A program made the translations under genes and the position numbers. Positions 45,798-54,726 of a stretch of 64,000 nt of DNA are shown piece by piece (position 1 is the first letter of the stretch; each line of letters begins with the position of its first letter). Source of the stretch: Nocardia aurea (GTDB lineage: Bacteria > Actinomycetota > Actinomycetes > Mycobacteriales > Mycobacteriaceae); contig NZ_QCYJ01000084.1 of the NCBI RefSeq assembly GCF_003123685.1, positions 1-64,000 of the forward strand, written 5' to 3'. The notes under the pieces were generated by a model, which was given only the letters and a program-made list of their open reading frames with translations, was not told where the DNA came from and ran no database searches.

Positions 45798-47944
45798 ACC
45801 GTGCCTACCGGTGTCGCGGGAACCTGGACACCCTCGAGCGCTCGCAGATCGTTCTCCATCGCCCGGAACAGTAGATAGATGCCCGAGAACGCGATCACGC
45901 TGCCGATCGCCAGAATTCGCAGTTCGACGATGATCGTCTCGAGATCCGCCTGGGTGAGCAGGGTCGCGCCCGCGACCGTGATCAGCGGTATGGACGCGGC
46001 GACGAGCAGCCAGATCCCGCACCGGCGGCGCAATTTGCGCAGGCGGACGGCGTCCTCCTCGTCGATCTCCCCCTGGCTCAGGAACATCGGGTAGATACAT
46101 CGCACGACGTAGAAGTTCACCAGGAAGAACGGATACACCAGCGCGATCGCGCCGCAGATCGCGTGCGAGACGACGAATTGCGTGTAGTCGTACGCGGTGA
46201 TGGCGTCGGAGGTGCCGCGGATGACGATCGGGAACGAGGTGCCAGACAGCATCCACATCGTGAAGATCACCAGGATCGCTCGGTCGCCGAACAGGATGGT
46301 GTCGGTACGGGCGCGGCGCAGTGTTTCGGCGGAAAAGCGCCCGCCCCTGCGTAATCCGTGCGGGACGAAGATGAGGTGCCGGGACATGTAGACGAGAACG
46401 ACCGCGCCGAGACCGAATCCGACGGTGTTGACGATCGCCGCGCCGAAATCGAGTTTGCGAGCCGCCTCGTCGGTCAGCTGGGGAACGACGAGAAGTCGCG
46501 TGTAGTCGATGTTGTAGATCGACGCGAGCATATTCGGAATCAGGATGGCGAGGGTGATGAGCGGAATCCGCCACCGGCGCAACCGCAGGCGCAGTCCGTG
46601 CTCCGGCGGATCGACCAGGTCGCGGGCGCGGGCGTCGAGGCACAGATCCAACTGCTTGGCCAGCACCTCCCCGTTCGACCAGCGTCGATGCGGGTCCGGC
46701 TCCAGACAGGTGAGCAGGATGCGCCGCAGCGCGGGCGGGCAATCCGCGGGTAGTCGCGACAGCGCGTCGGCGGGTACGCCGTCGCGGCGCTGTCGCAGTG
46801 CCGCACGGGTATCCGTGGTCTCGGCGAACGGGGTCGCGCCGGTGAGCAGTTCCCACAGCAGGATTCCGAGGGAGTAGATCGCCCCGCGCTGATCCGCCAC
46901 GGCGGTGTCCGCGGTCGCGAGATCCTCCGGCGACCGATAGGGCAGTGCGTTCTCGCGCTTCTCGCCGATATCGGAGAAGTCTCCGAATTTCGGCTCGCCC
47001 TCCGCGGTGAACAGCACGTCGCCCGGTGTGATGACGCCGTATCGCACACCGTGCCGATCGGCGTAGTCGAGTGCGTCGGCGAGCCGTCTGCCGAGCCAAG
47101 CCACCGTCTCCGGCCAGCTCAGCGCCGAGATCTCCTCCCGCACACGCGAATCCGATGTGCGGATCTCGCCCCTGGTCTCCATCGCCCGGTCGACCGCGCG
47201 GAGAAGTACCGCGCCGCCGTCGGATTCGCGATCGCCGCGCAGTTGTTCGAGGACATCCTTCGCCGTGCCGCCCGGCAGGTATTGCATGTAGACGAGCCGC
47301 CCGAAACCCGCCTCGGCGTCGAATCTCAGTGATTTGTGGTCGAAGACGCGGATGATGTGCGGATGGTCCAACCGCGCCACGGGTTGCGGTTCACCGCCGC
47401 CGGTGGTCGACAACCGGACCGCGACGAGTCGTTGCATGGATATCTGCCTGGCCAGGAAGACCCGCCCGGACGCGCCGGTGCCGAGATCGGTGAGCAGGTC
47501 GAAATCGTCTATGCGCCTGCCCGGGGTGATCTCGGCGGGCAGGCTGTCCAGGGCCAGCGCGTTGGTGTCGATCCGTTCGGCTTCGGCCGCGAGCCGCTCG
47601 CGTGCCGAGTCGGCCAGTTCCGGATATTCGGCGAGGAAATCCTCCAGCGGCAGCGGGCCCTGGGCGCGCCTGGTCGCGAATTCCTCGCACACCAATTCGA
47701 CCAGCGCGGGGCTCTGCGTGACCTCGGGGAATTCCGCGCGGTATTCCGATATCCGCTTGGCCGGTCCGGCCCCGTCCCAGCGGTGACGCAGGTCGATGCG
47801 GACCAGTTCGGTGAGCACGCCGAGGCGCGCGGTGCCCTCGTCGGGGACGTAGTCGGCGAGTCGCGGCACCGAGCGGTCGCCGTGCTGGGAACGCCGCCAG
47901 TCCGCGGTGAACCGAGCGACGGAATCGGCCCAGTGCACCGTCAC
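45794..47944 (-). CDS. Membrane-anchored Ser/Thr pseudokinase, paralogue of the upstream kinase
   Basis: A 716-residue protein colinear with the kinase upstream. The first 140 residues are helical (VLTELVRIDLRHRWDG; ISEYRAEFPEV). The kinase domain (about 143-420) keeps a Gly-rich loop (LGTGASGRVFL), but the beta3 Lys is Arg (VAVRLS), the HRD loop is HGVRYGVITPGDVLF with no catalytic Asp, and DFG reads DFS. The C-terminal 250 residues contain about six membrane helices. It is therefore very probably inactive in phosphotransfer and may act as a receptor or allosteric partner. GTGA overlaps link it to both neighbours. Confidence 0.9.
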   Translation of the reverse strand: MTVHWADSVARFTADWRRSQHGDRSVPRLADYVPDEGTARLGVLTELVRIDLRHRWDGAGPAKRISEYRAEFPEVTQSPALVELVCEEFATRRAQGPLPLEDFLAEYPELADSARERLAAEAERIDTNALALDSLPAEITPGRRIDDFDLLTDLGTGASGRVFLARQISMQRLVAVRLSTTGGGEPQPVARLDHPHIIRVFDHKSLRFDAEAGFGRLVYMQYLPGGTAKDVLEQLRGDRESDGGAVLLRAVDRAMETRGEIRTSDSRVREEISALSWPETVAWLGRRLADALDYADRHGVRYGVITPGDVLFTAEGEPKFGDFSDIGEKRENALPYRSPEDLATADTAVADQRGAIYSLGILLWELLTGATPFAETTDTRAALRQRRDGVPADALSRLPADCPPALRRILLTCLEPDPHRRWSNGEVLAKQLDLCLDARARDLVDPPEHGLRLRLRRWRIPLITLAILIPNMLASIYNIDYTRLLVVPQLTDEAARKLDFGAAIVNTVGFGLGAVVLVYMSRHLIFVPHGLRRGGRFSAETLRRARTDTILFGDRAILVIFTMWMLSGTSFPIVIRGTSDAITAYDYTQFVVSHAICGAIALVYPFFLVNFYVVRCIYPMFLSQGEIDEEDAVRLRKLRRRCGIWLLVAASIPLITVAGATLLTQADLETIIVELRILAIGSVIAFSGIYLLFRAMENDLRALEGVQVPATPVGTV

Positions 47945-50736
47945 CTGGGCGACTCCACGGGCGTGCTCGGTGATGTCCGGATGGTCCGTACGGGCCGCAG
48001 AACCCGTCGGAGCCGGGACGCGCGAGCGCGCTGGGGCCCGTCCCGTCGCACCTCGCGCTCCCCGCCGCCCGGGGCGACGACCCGTTCCAGCGCGCGCAGA
48101 TCCGCTTCCAGGGCGCGGAACAGCAGATAGGAGCCGACGAAGGCGATGATGCCGCCCGCGCACAGCACCCGCACCGCGACGATCACCTCGGGGATATCGC
48201 CGGCCGGCAGGAATGTCACCCCGACCACGGCGAGCAGCGGCACCGAGGCCGCGATGGCGAGATAGCCGTTGCAGCGGCGGTCGAGGCCGCGCAGCCAAAC
48301 CGCGTCCTCGGCGCTGATCTCGCCGTGACGCAGGAAGATCGGGTAGATGCACCGCACGATGTAGAACGTCGCCAGGAAGAACGGGTACGAGGCCGCGATC
48401 GCGCCGCAGACGAAGATCGAGGCGAGGAAGTGCACGACCGATCGCGCGGTGATCTCGCCGGTCGCGACCTGGAGGGCGATCGGGAATATCAGGCCCGACA
48501 GCATCCACAGCGCGAACGCGATCGCCACGGCTCGCTCGCCGAGCAGCAGCGAATCGGCTCTGGCACGACGCAGGATCTGCGGGTCGTACCGCCGCCCTCG
48601 GCGCAACCCGCGCGGCACCGTCAGGACATATCTCGACAGGTAGACCACGAGCAGCATGCCCATCGGGAAGAACACCGAATTGACCACGCCGGTGATGATC
48701 AGGAAGGTGCGCTGGGCCTCCTCGGTCATCCTGTCGACGATCAGATGCTGGTTGTGCTGGATGTTGTACAACGAGGCGAGGGCGTTCGGCACGCCGATGG
48801 CGAGCACGAGGATCGGGACCATCCACCGCCGCAGCCGCAGTCGCCAGCTGCCCGGCGGTGGGTCGACCAGATCGCGGGCCCGCGGATCCAGACACAGTTC
48901 GAGCTGTTTGGCCAGGGTCGCGCCGTTGTCCCAGCGCCCGGACCGGTCCGGTGCGAGACACGTCAGCAGTACGCGGCGCAACGCGGCCGGGCAGTCGGGG
49001 GGAAGCCGTTGCAAGGCCGCCTCGTCCACGCCACCGCTGCGGCGTTCCAGCATCGCCTCGAGGGTGGTGTCGTCACCGTGCGCGTTCGCGCCCGCGGTGG
49101 AGTCGTCGAAGGGTTTCGCGCCGGTCAGCAATTCCCACAGCACCACGCCCAGTGAGTAGATGTCGGCGCGGGTGTCCAGATCCGCCGCGCTGCGCTCGCG
49201 GCCGGGATGACAGGCCTCCAACTGCTCCGGCGACATGTAGGCCAGTGAGCCGCCGAAATAAGCCACCGGACTCGTGCCTTCGACATTGCGGCTGAAACTG
49301 ATGTTGAAATCGGCCAGTTTCGGCACGCCCTCCGCGGTGAGCAGCACATTGGCCGGTTTCACGTCGCGGTGCAGCACGCCGTGGTCCGAGGCGTAGTCCA
49401 GGGCCTCGGCCAGGCGGCGGCCGAGCCAGGCGACCGTCTCCGGCCAGCTCAGCGCCGCGATCTCGGCGCGCAGACTGGAATCGGTCGGGCGGATCTCGCC
49501 CTTCTCCTCCATCGCCGCGTCCACCGCGTCGAGCAGCAGCCTGCCGCTGCGTTCCTCCTGCGGGGTCGCCCGCACCCAGCGCAATACGCTGAGCAGCGTG
49601 CCGCCGGGCAGGAACTGCATGTAGAGCAGCCGGAGCCGACGTGAACCGCCCGCGAGTTCGTCGCCGGTGTCGAGTAGACGCTGGTCGAAGACCCGCACGA
49701 TGTAGTCGTGGTCGAGTTGGGCCAGGGTCTGCGGTTCGGTGCCGTGATCGGCCGAGATCTTCACCGCGACCAGCCGTTGCAGCGAACGCTGCCGCGCCAG
49801 GAAGACACGGGCGAACGCGCCGCTGCCGAGTCCGGTGAGCAGATCGAAATCATCGATGCGCTGGCCGATTTCGATGCGATCGAGAACACCGAAGAGTCCG
49901 GGCTCGTGGCCCGCCGTCGTGCCGATCGCGGTGGCCGTCCCGGTGGCGTCGGTCGGGTCCGTCGCATCGGCGGCCATGGTTTCGGCGGCCATGGTTTCGG
50001 TGGCGTCGGTTTCGGTGGCGTCGGTTTCGGTGGCGTCGGTTTCGGTGGCGTCCGTCTGGGTGGCGTCCGCGGTTCGATTCACCTCGGTACCACGAGAGAC
50101 GGGGGCGGTTCGGTTCAGGTCGGATTCCCGCGCGGCCACGGTGGGGACCGACGCGGTGCGGGTGACGTCGTCGTCCGCGTCCGGCGTGTCGACGCGCGTC
50201 GAGTCCTCCATGGCGGCGCGATGGGTGCTCTGGTCCAGGTCGTCGGTGTTGAGCAGACCTCGGAGTTCGGCGGCCTGTCCGGGATATTCGCGAAGGCATT
50301 CGCGCGGGTCGACTCGCTCACCGCTGTGCCGACGGACGACGAATTCCTCGTAGACGAGTCCGGGGGGAATGCTGTCGCGATCGAGTTCTGGAAATTCCGC
50401 GCAGTATTCGCTGAGCCTTTTGCGTCGCACGTCGCGTTCGGATTCCGCGGAACCGGTCCTGGTGCCGGGTCGCCGGAGCCAGCGGTGGCGCAGATCGACG
50501 CGAATCAGCTCGACCAGGGCTTCCCTGCGCAGGGTCGCGGCATCGGGCAGAAATTCGGCGATCTCGGGCAGCTGGGACATGGTGTTCCCGGTCGCCGCGG
50601 CGCGCGCGGCGGATTCCCAGGCCGCGGCGAATGCCTCCACGGCACTCGACTCGGTTCGTGTCACGGCTCCACGGCCACCGGTTCCACCCTCGGAACCCAT
50701 GTCCGGACCGGAAAAACTATCGGACTCGGCACTCAT
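47941..50736 (-). CDS. Membrane Ser/Thr protein kinase with intact catalytic motifs
   Basis: A 931-residue kinase. An N-terminal helical region contains REALVELIRVDLRHRW and EECLREYPG-like elements of a type I associate with planctomycete kinases. A low-complexity stretch with DATET repeats (about residues 225-255) precedes the kinase domain (about 293-575): GLGSGAFARVFL, beta3 Lys in VAVKIS, HRDVKPANVLL, DFN in place of DFG, and AYMSPEQL. About six membrane helices follow from residue 635. ATG at 50736 is chosen over 50829 because AAGG precedes it and third-position GC falls upstream. It overlaps the pseudokinase gene as GTGA and is divergent from the amidase-like gene. Confidence 0.88.
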   Translation of the reverse strand: MSAESDSFSGPDMGSEGGTGGRGAVTRTESSAVEAFAAAWESAARAAATGNTMSQLPEIAEFLPDAATLRREALVELIRVDLRHRWLRRPGTRTGSAESERDVRRKRLSEYCAEFPELDRDSIPPGLVYEEFVVRRHSGERVDPRECLREYPGQAAELRGLLNTDDLDQSTHRAAMEDSTRVDTPDADDDVTRTASVPTVAARESDLNRTAPVSRGTEVNRTADATQTDATETDATETDATETDATETMAAETMAADATDPTDATGTATAIGTTAGHEPGLFGVLDRIEIGQRIDDFDLLTGLGSGAFARVFLARQRSLQRLVAVKISADHGTEPQTLAQLDHDYIVRVFDQRLLDTGDELAGGSRRLRLLYMQFLPGGTLLSVLRWVRATPQEERSGRLLLDAVDAAMEEKGEIRPTDSSLRAEIAALSWPETVAWLGRRLAEALDYASDHGVLHRDVKPANVLLTAEGVPKLADFNISFSRNVEGTSPVAYFGGSLAYMSPEQLEACHPGRERSAADLDTRADIYSLGVVLWELLTGAKPFDDSTAGANAHGDDTTLEAMLERRSGGVDEAALQRLPPDCPAALRRVLLTCLAPDRSGRWDNGATLAKQLELCLDPRARDLVDPPPGSWRLRLRRWMVPILVLAIGVPNALASLYNIQHNQHLIVDRMTEEAQRTFLIITGVVNSVFFPMGMLLVVYLSRYVLTVPRGLRRGRRYDPQILRRARADSLLLGERAVAIAFALWMLSGLIFPIALQVATGEITARSVVHFLASIFVCGAIAASYPFFLATFYIVRCIYPIFLRHGEISAEDAVWLRGLDRRCNGYLAIAASVPLLAVVGVTFLPAGDIPEVIVAVRVLCAGGIIAFVGSYLLFRALEADLRALERVVAPGGGEREVRRDGPQRARASRLRRVLRPVRTIRTSPSTPVESPR
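49976..50065. repeat. Six 15-bp tandem units inside the kinase gene
   Basis: Units of 15 bases (for example TCGGTTTCGGTGGCG at 50006-50020, 50021-50035 and 50036-50050) run in frame and encode repeated T-D-A-T-E pentapeptides, with slightly diverged units at both ends. Identical central copies suggest recent expansion and possible length variation between strains. Confidence 0.85.
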
Positions 50737-50916
50737 TCTCGGACCTTGCGGCTGGGCGGATGTTCGGGAATTCCGCGCTGATCGGTCGGTGGCCGCTGCG
50801 GAAATTTCCGCAACACCCGACGCCATCATCCCCCGAGCAGTATTCGGAATGATACTTTGCGGCGCGAGAGCAGATCACCCGAATTCGACAACGAAGCGAC
50901 GGGGGCGAATCAGCAC

Positions 50917-52515
50917 ATGTCTTACACGGCGCGCACGACGAGCGCGAAAACAGCAGCCGAACACGATCGCGACGAGGCAGGCGAGATCCTCCGCTCCACC
51001 GGCACGGCCGGGACCACGGGTACGGACACGACAGCCGATCGCGATCACGGGAGCCTCGACGAGATGCGGCGACCGGGTAACGCGGCGAGCAAGCAGACAG
51101 TATCGGACCGCGAATCGAGGGCGCTCACCGGGGTGGCCCCCATCACAGTGGACGCCGCGAAATCGGCTCCGCGCGCGGTGCACGCGCTCGACGTCCGCAC
51201 CGCGACGGCGGTCGCCGCGCACGTGCGCGAGGGCACGCTCACCCCGACCGACGCGGTCGAAGCGGCACTGGCCAGGATCACCGCCGAGAATTCGAAAACC
51301 AACGCGCTCACGCTCATTCGCGCGGACGCGGCGTGCGCCGAGGCGGCGGCGGTCGAGCAACGCGACGATCTGGACGTGCTGCCGCTGGCGGGGGTTCCCG
51401 TCGCGGTCGAGCACGGCCTTCCGGTCACCGGCGTGACGATGTCGCGCGGCTCCGAGGCCACCGACCGCTCGCCCGCCACCGCCGATCACCCCGTGGTGCG
51501 CCGGTTGCGCGCGGCGGGCGCGGTGGTCGTCGGGACGAGCGCGATCTCCGAGATGGGTTTGTGGCCGATGTCGGACGACGCCGATTCGGCGACCCGCAAT
51601 CCGTGGAATCTGGAGCGCGGAGCGGGCGGGGCCGCCGCGGCGGTGGCCGCGGGCCTGGTTCCGGTGGCGCACGGTATCGATGGCACGGGGTCGGTGCGCA
51701 TCGCCGCGGCGTGCTGCGGAGTCTTCGGTTTCAAGCCGGGCAGGTACACCGTTCCGGCCGATATCGGCGTCGACGGCTGGGGTGGTCTGGCCGAAAACGG
51801 TGTCCTCGCAACGACGGTCGACGACGCGGCGTTGATGCTGTCGGTGATGGCTGGCAGGCCCGATCTGGCCGAGCCGGACACACCGGGGCGACTACGTATC
51901 GGTCTGGCACTCGCCCCGCCGCACCGTTTCTTCCGGGTCGACAGGCAGTGGGCGCAAGCGGCCCGGTCCGCGGCCGAAACCGCCGAACGAGCCGGGCATA
52001 TCGTCGACACGGTCACCGTGCCCTACGGGGCCGCTCTACCGGCGGTACTCCTACGGTGGCTCACCGCGGAACTACCCGGCGTCGAACGACTACCGCGACC
52101 CGAACGACTACAGCCAAGAACTCGGCGTCATCTCGCATTCGGCAGGTTGGTAGACCGCCTGCGGCTCGTCCGCCCCGCGCAGATCGATCGGATCGAAGCG
52201 CGATTACTGGAACTGTTCGACAACTACGACGTCGTGATCACCCCGACGCTCGCGGCCCCGCCGCCCCGCGCACGCATTCGCGGAGCCCGCGGCTGGCTCG
52301 CCAACATTCTCACCGCCGCCCGCCTTTCCCCCTTCACCCCCGTGTGGAATCTGGTCGGCTGGCCCGCGGCATCCATCCCGATGGGCACCCATTCCCGCAC
52401 GAACACCCCGGTCGCCGCCCAACTCGCCGGCCCGCCCGGCAGTGAATCCACCCTGCTCGGCCTCGCGGCCCAATTGGAACAACATCGCCCGTGGCGGCGC
52501 ATCGCCGTTCGATGA
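50917..52515 (+). CDS. Amidase-signature family homologue lacking catalytic Lys and cis-Ser
   Basis: A 532-residue protein with an unusual hydrophilic N-terminal extension of about 75 residues, then an amidase-signature fold. The catalytic Lys position (GVPVxxK in active enzymes) reads GVPVAVEH near residue 163, so Lys is Glu. The GGSSGGS loop is GAGGA near 234, so the cis-Ser is gone. The nucleophilic Ser position remains in DGTGSVRIAA near 258. Classical amide hydrolysis is unlikely; a binding or regulatory role is inferred. It is divergent from the kinase gene with only about 180 bases between. GTG/ATG alternatives exist upstream; ATG 50917 is the first with a purine-rich lead. Confidence 0.85.
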   Translation: MSYTARTTSAKTAAEHDRDEAGEILRSTGTAGTTGTDTTADRDHGSLDEMRRPGNAASKQTVSDRESRALTGVAPITVDAAKSAPRAVHALDVRTATAVAAHVREGTLTPTDAVEAALARITAENSKTNALTLIRADAACAEAAAVEQRDDLDVLPLAGVPVAVEHGLPVTGVTMSRGSEATDRSPATADHPVVRRLRAAGAVVVGTSAISEMGLWPMSDDADSATRNPWNLERGAGGAAAAVAAGLVPVAHGIDGTGSVRIAAACCGVFGFKPGRYTVPADIGVDGWGGLAENGVLATTVDDAALMLSVMAGRPDLAEPDTPGRLRIGLALAPPHRFFRVDRQWAQAARSAAETAERAGHIVDTVTVPYGAALPAVLLRWLTAELPGVERLPRPERLQPRTRRHLAFGRLVDRLRLVRPAQIDRIEARLLELFDNYDVVITPTLAAPPPRARIRGARGWLANILTAARLSPFTPVWNLVGWPAASIPMGTHSRTNTPVAAQLAGPPGSESTLLGLAAQLEQHRPWRRIAVR

Positions 52516-52553
52516 AACCCACTGGCGATGCTATCGGTGGGTGGCGGCCTCGG

Positions 52554-53432
52554 TCAGTGCGATGAGGTCGCGCTGAAACCGCCGTCGACGGCGCGGCCGG
52601 CGAATTCGAGAATGGTCGGGCGGGAGTCGTCGGCGCGCCATGCCACCGCGAGTTCGCACGGCGCGAGTCCGTTGACCGGACGTGCGGTGAGTCCGGGCCA
52701 GCGGTACATCGGCACATTGTTCTCGGCCAGCAGGCAGATGCCGAGTCCGAGGCTGACGGCCTCCAGTTTGTCTTCCGGGGTCGCGGCCTCCGCGCCGATC
52801 TTGGCCTGACGCCCGTTCCTGGCGTCGTTGCCGAGCCAGAAGTCACGTACCGCACCGGCTTCGGAGGGCAGCGCGATGAACGGCTCATCGAGCAGATCGG
52901 TGAATTCGATGGTCTCGTTGTCGGCCAGCGCGTGATTCTCCGGTAGCAACACCCAGCGTGGTTCGGTGCGCAGCACCTGCCAGCGGTAGCGGTTCGGGTC
53001 GGGCAGCGGGAGCCACACCAGCGCGAGATCGGCCTGCCGTCCGCCGAGGCCGCTCGACGCGTCGGTCCACGACGCGGCGTGCAGGGCGAGGCGATGTCCG
53101 CTCGCGCTCTCGAGATCGTTGAGCAGGCCGCGTCCGAGCGCGGACTGGATGCCGACGCGCAGCACTTCACCCGCCTCCTGCAGGGAGACGTTGGTGACCT
53201 CCCAGAGTTCGAGGATCTTGCGCGCGCCTTCGAGCAGTTCTTTACCCGCCACGGTCAGCGCGACGCTGCGCTGGTTGCGGTCGAACAGGACCACGTCGAG
53301 CTGACGTTCGAGCTGGCGAATCTGGCGCGACAGAGTGGGTTGAGCGATGTGCAGCCGCTGGGCGGCGTTGGTGAAATGCAGTTCCTCAGCGACAGCGACG
53401 AAATACCGCAGGTCGCGCAAGTGCGGGTCCAT
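52554..53432 (-). CDS. LysR-family transcriptional regulator
   Basis: A 292-residue LysR protein. The N-terminal helix-turn-helix is clear: LRYFVAVAEELHFTNAAQRLHIAQPTLSRQIRQLE (residues 7-41, in pieces), then LFDRNQRSVALTVAG. The rest is a periplasmic-binding-like effector domain. It converges with the amidase-like gene and has no divergent target gene beside its start, so what it controls is not obvious. Confidence 0.92.
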   Translation of the reverse strand: MDPHLRDLRYFVAVAEELHFTNAAQRLHIAQPTLSRQIRQLERQLDVVLFDRNQRSVALTVAGKELLEGARKILELWEVTNVSLQEAGEVLRVGIQSALGRGLLNDLESASGHRLALHAASWTDASSGLGGRQADLALVWLPLPDPNRYRWQVLRTEPRWVLLPENHALADNETIEFTDLLDEPFIALPSEAGAVRDFWLGNDARNGRQAKIGAEAATPEDKLEAVSLGLGICLLAENNVPMYRWPGLTARPVNGLAPCELAVAWRADDSRPTILEFAGRAVDGGFSATSSH

Positions 53433-53836
53433 AGCCCCTTGCTATCAGAATTAGTCGGGAATTTCTAGCCTTATCAAGCCAAAAAGTCGGAATACAGCCA
53501 CAGAAACCGTCGATAGGTTTGTTAGGGACAGCATATTGCTTGTCATGATCATGTGCACGCTCCAGCGAGCGAATCTCGAGCAGACTCGAAAAAGATGGCA
53601 CGACCTATCAATGCTGGACGTATGACCAGGGGAAATGGTCCAACGTTCATCGGTCGCGCGCGGGAGGTCCGGCCGGTCGATCCGTAGCGGTGAATCGGCA
53701 GGAATCATTCGTCGGTTCCCGCCGGGATCCGCAGAATTCAACCATGTGATGTTGGTCACAAATTGGTTTGTAGACCGGCTCGGCGGAGGCTTCGGCACAC
53801 CGGGCGCACGACGACAACGGACCCGCGCACGCGAAA
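53433..53836. other. Gene-free region upstream of the LysR gene
   Basis: These 404 bases are less GC-rich than their surroundings, with no ORF that looks coding. They hold a consensus CRP-type site at 53746-53761 and probably the promoter of the LysR gene. Confidence 0.5.
53746..53761. promoter_or_regulatory. CRP/FNR-type binding site
   Basis: TGTGA-TGTTGG-TCACA is an exact match to the TGTGA-N6-TCACA consensus of cAMP receptor proteins, including mycobacterial Crp. It is 314 bases ahead of the LysR start and just beyond the terminator of the dehydrogenase operon, so its target is unclear. Confidence 0.55.
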
Positions 53837-53869
53837 ACGGGGCGCCGGGGAAGTACCCCGGCGCCCCGT
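53837..53869 (-). terminator. Terminator of the dehydrogenase operon
   Basis: A 14-pair GC stem (53837-53850 with 53856-53869) with an AAGTA loop; on the minus strand it is followed by TTTTCG, so it is a standard intrinsic terminator 18 bases after the short-chain dehydrogenase stop. Confidence 0.92.
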
Positions 53870-53886
53870 CTCGCGGTGCGGAAAGA

Positions 53887-54726
53887 TCAGACGCTGCGCG
53901 CCCGGTCCTCGTAGGCCTTGCGCCGCTCGGCGTCCACATCGTCGAGGAAAGCGTGACCCGACCCCAGCGCGCGGCCGAGACTGTCGCCGACCGCTTCCGG
54001 CAGGAATCCCACGAACCGCGAAATGGCCCCGGCCACCGCGGTCACCCTGACCTTCGACTTGGGCGCGGCGATCAGTCCGACGATGGCGTCGGCGATCTCC
54101 TCCGGCTCGGCCGGACGCAACAGCTTCGGCGGCGTGACGCCCGAACCGAGTTCGGTATTGGTCAGCGTCGGCAGCACCGAGGAGAAGTGCACGCCCGACC
54201 CCCGGTACTCCTCGCGCAGGGTGTCGGTGAACCCGAGCACCGCGTGTTTGCTGGCGTTGTAGGTGGCCAGACCCGGAATGTGGGTCTCGCCCGCGAGCGA
54301 CGCGATATTGACGATATGGCCGGTCTTACGCGGCAGCATCCGGGCCAGCCCCAGTTTGGAGCCGAGGATCACGCCGTAGACGTTGATATCGAGAATGCGG
54401 CGGGTGACCTGATCGGGTTCGTCGACGAGTCGGCCGGTCGGCATGATGCCCGCGTTGTTGATCAGCACGTCGATCGGGCCGACCGTGCGTTCGACCTCGT
54501 CCAGGAAACTCTCGAACGACGCAGAATCGGTGACATCGAGCTTCCCGTACAGCTCGAAATCGCGCGCGGTGCCGGATTCCTTGACGGTGGTCTCGTCGAT
54601 ATCGCCGATGGCGATCTTCGCGCCGAGCGCCTGCAACGCGGTCGCGGTGGCGAGTCCGATACCGCGGGCACCACCGGTGATGACGATGACCTTGCCGCGT
54701 ACCGCGGCGCGGAACTTGTCGCTCAT
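53887..54726 (-). CDS. Short-chain dehydrogenase/reductase (SDR)
   Basis: A 279-residue classical-type SDR. The cofactor motif TGGARGIG (residues 18-25), NNAG (near 90), the catalytic Ser in NIASLAGE (near 140) and YNASK (near 155, Tyr and Lys) are all present. GDID after beta2 suggests NAD preference. The C-terminal 60 residues resemble membrane-associated SDRs of this order. ATG overlaps the stop of the aldehyde dehydrogenase gene as ATGA, so the two enzymes probably oxidise an alcohol and its aldehyde in sequence. Confidence 0.92.
   Translation of the reverse strand: MSDKFRAAVRGKVIVITGGARGIGLATATALQALGAKIAIGDIDETTVKESGTARDFELYGKLDVTDSASFESFLDEVERTVGPIDVLINNAGIMPTGRLVDEPDQVTRRILDINVYGVILGSKLGLARMLPRKTGHIVNIASLAGETHIPGLATYNASKHAVLGFTDTLREEYRGSGVHFSSVLPTLTNTELGSGVTPPKLLRPAEPEEIADAIVGLIAAPKSKVRVTAVAGAISRFVGFLPEAVGDSLGRALGSGHAFLDDVDAERRKAYEDRARSV

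Noticed and set aside
45798..47099. Upstream extension of the cyclase-family frame
   Set aside because: It is a shadow of the pseudokinase gene; the GTG at 45797 overlaps the pseudokinase stop and begins the recognisable family sequence.
47945..48961. Upstream extension of the pseudokinase frame
   Set aside because: It lies inside the upstream kinase gene in a different frame; the GTGA overlap at 47941-47944 gives the natural start.
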